Source: Alphaproteobacteria bacterium (GTDB lineage: Bacteria; Pseudomonadota; Alphaproteobacteria; Geminicoccales; Geminicoccaceae). Taken from it: a stretch of 64,000 bases of DNA. Shown in pieces: positions 62,751-64,000 of the stretch. Each line of letters opens with the position of its first letter. Position 1 is the first letter of the stretch. The position numbers and the translations under genes are program-made. The stretch covers positions 62,001 to 126,000 of the forward strand of contig JALSIM010000040.1 in assembly GCA_026990035.1 (NCBI GenBank). The letters are read 5' to 3'. The notes beneath the pieces are model-generated. The model had not been told where the DNA came from. It made no database searches and saw nothing but the letters and a program-made list of their open reading frames with translations.

Positions 62751-63689
62751 ATGCGCCGCTTCCGGCTGATCCCCGACGGTACCACCTTCGCCTTCATGCG
62801 CTACCGCCTGTATTTCCTGTGGGCGTCGATCGCGGTGATCGTCCTGTCGATGCTGGCGGTGGTGGTGATCGGCCTCAACTTCGGCATCGATTTCCGTGGC
62901 GGCACCCTGCTCGAGATCCGCACGCCGGGGCCGGCGGATCTGGCGACCATGCGGCGGTCGCTGAACGAGCTGGGACTCGGCCAGGTCCAGCTCCAGAACT
63001 TCGGTGACGAACGCGAGGTGCTGATCCGGATCGAGAAGCAGGAAGGGGAGGCGGAGGAACAGCAGAAGGCCATCGAACGCGTCAAGCAGCGGCTGGTCGA
63101 GGAATTCGGCGAGGGAATCGAGTTCCGCCGGGCCGAATTCGTCGGCCCCAAGGTGAGCGAGGAGCTGCTCAGGAACGGCATCATGGCGGTGCTCCTCGCC
63201 GTCGGGCTGGTGCTGGTCTACATCTGGTTCCGCTTCGAATGGCAGTTCGGGGCGGGGGCGGTGTTCGCGCTCGTCCACGATGTCGCCACCACCATCGGGG
63301 TGTTCGCCATCGTCGGGCTCGAGTTCAACCTCTCGACGGTGGCGGCGATCCTGACCATCGTCGGCTATTCGCTCAACGACACGGTGGTGGTCTACGACCG
63401 CATCCGCGAAAACCTCAGGCGATTCAAGACGGTCAAGCTCGAGGAGGTGATCGACCGCAGTCTCAACGAGACCCTGTCGCGGACCCTGATGACCTCGCTC
63501 ACCACCCTGCTCGCGCTGTTCGCGCTGTTCTTCTTCGGCGGTGCGGTGATCCGGGACTTCACCTTCGCCATGATCTGGGGGGTGATCGTCGGCACCTATT
63601 CGAGCATCTACATCGCCGCGCCGGTGCTGTTGTACTTCAATCTGCGGGCGGTCCTCGCCAAGGAGGGGGCGGCCACCTCGGCGGGCTGA
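62751..63689 (+). CDS. secF: Protein translocase subunit SecF
   Basis: The 312-residue protein shows FGIDFRGGTLLEIRTPG in the periplasmic part and SLNDTVVVYDRIRENL plus SLNETLSRTLMTS, the SecF helix 4/5 motifs. It follows secD by 13 bp and is followed by the Mth938 gene after 5 bp, a common alphaproteobacterial operon. Confidence 0.97.
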   Translation: MRRFRLIPDGTTFAFMRYRLYFLWASIAVIVLSMLAVVVIGLNFGIDFRGGTLLEIRTPGPADLATMRRSLNELGLGQVQLQNFGDEREVLIRIEKQEGEAEEQQKAIERVKQRLVEEFGEGIEFRRAEFVGPKVSEELLRNGIMAVLLAVGLVLVYIWFRFEWQFGAGAVFALVHDVATTIGVFAIVGLEFNLSTVAAILTIVGYSLNDTVVVYDRIRENLRRFKTVKLEEVIDRSLNETLSRTLMTSLTTLLALFALFFFGGAVIRDFTFAMIWGVIVGTYSSIYIAAPVLLYFNLRAVLAKEGAATSAG

Positions 63690-63694
63690 AGAGG

Positions 63695-64000
63695 ATGCGT
63701 CTGGTCGGCGTTTCCCGGCATCCGGATCAGCAGGAGATCCAGAGCTACCGCCCGGGCGGTTTCACCATCTCGGGGCGGCGGTTCCGGGGCTCGGTGGCGG
63801 TCTTCGAGGATCGGGTGGAGGCCTGGGAGGTCGCGGATCCGGCGGCTCTCGAGGTCCGGCATCTGCTGCGGTTCCGCGAGGTGGAGCCACCGGTGGATCT
63901 GCTGCTGCTGGGCCTGGGTGTGGGATTCGCGGTCCCGGCACCCGCGGTTCTGCGGGCGCTCGCCGAGTGGCGGCTTCCCTTCGAGCTGATGAGCACCGCT
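63695..64000 (+). CDS. Mth938-domain protein (start only)
   Basis: The first 102 residues, cut by the window edge, show the Mth938/DUF498 pattern: S-Y-R-P-G-G-F-T-I-S-G near 20-30, then VDLLLLGLGVG and a closing VLRALAEWRLPFELM-S-T. The family includes the human NDUFAF3 relative linked to respiratory complex I assembly; in alphaproteobacteria it follows secF. A GAGG site precedes ATG 63695. The function in bacteria is not established. Confidence 0.85.
   Translation, partial: MRLVGVSRHPDQQEIQSYRPGGFTISGRRFRGSVAVFEDRVEAWEVADPAALEVRHLLRFREVEPPVDLLLLGLGVGFAVPAPAVLRALAEWRLPFELMSTA

Overview
The window is high-GC, gene-dense chromosomal DNA, most likely from an alphaproteobacterium of the Rhodospirillales type. 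The evidence is gene order rather than any single marker. The run erpA / dgt-argS-SPOR protein-nagZ-M50 protease-scpA-scpB-tatABC-serS-surE-nlpD / DUF815 ATPase / yajC-secD-secF-Mth938 protein is a characteristic alphaproteobacterial block, and MocA-type molybdopterin enzymes, a non-pyrrolysine MttB homologue and XRE-cupin regulators are common in that class. I see no tRNA, rRNA, CRISPR array, insertion sequence or phage gene. Intergenic space is very small, many genes overlap by 4 bp (ATGA or GTGA), and three convergent pairs share one CTAG for both stop codons.

Layout. 1-4.8 kb: the tail of a methyltransferase-like gene, then DoxX, AlkB, MaoC, TerC and an MttB-family methyltransferase. 4.9-11.6 kb: rpmI-rplT-(terminator/attenuator)-pheS-pheT-lepA and a small hydrolase. 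11.7-14.7 kb: an SLC13 transporter, msrB and maiA. 14.7-22.1 kb: one eight-gene minus-strand operon, mostly joined by 4-bp overlaps: MoxR ATPase (coxD-like), VWA protein (coxE-like), two XdhC-family proteins, an orphan TAXI solute-binding protein, a MoeA-like/MocA fusion, SufS and SufU. It reads as a factory for making, sulfurating and inserting molybdenum cofactor. 23.3-30.6 kb: the probable clients and a second oxidation system, namely CoxM, CoxL (form II), CoxS and CoxG, preceded by a protein fusing a XoxJ-like binding domain to a XoxG-like cytochrome c and by a PQQ alcohol dehydrogenase carrying the Asp-x-Asp signature of lanthanide enzymes.

30.8-36.8 kb: a branched-chain-amino-acid-type ABC importer operon (livK-G-F-H-M) ending in an isochorismatase-family hydrolase, beside an XRE-cupin regulator gene. 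A promoter overlapping an inverted repeat sits in front of livK. 37-46.5 kb: mixed metabolic genes (flippase-like membrane protein, DUF3298 protein, LhgO-like oxidase, UbiD, thioredoxin-like protein, 3-mercaptopyruvate sulfurtransferase, cysteine synthase, phosphotransferase/kinase fusion, SRAP protein). 46.5-64 kb: the conserved housekeeping block named above.

The most interesting part is 14.7-36 kb. A lanthanide-type alcohol dehydrogenase with a fused electron acceptor, a form II molybdenum hydroxylase and a dedicated cofactor-sulfuration operon lie side by side. A plausible but untested reading is a periplasmic alcohol to aldehyde step followed by a molybdenum-dependent oxidation, fed by importers of unknown substrate. 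All functions are inferred from sequence motifs and gene context without database searches.
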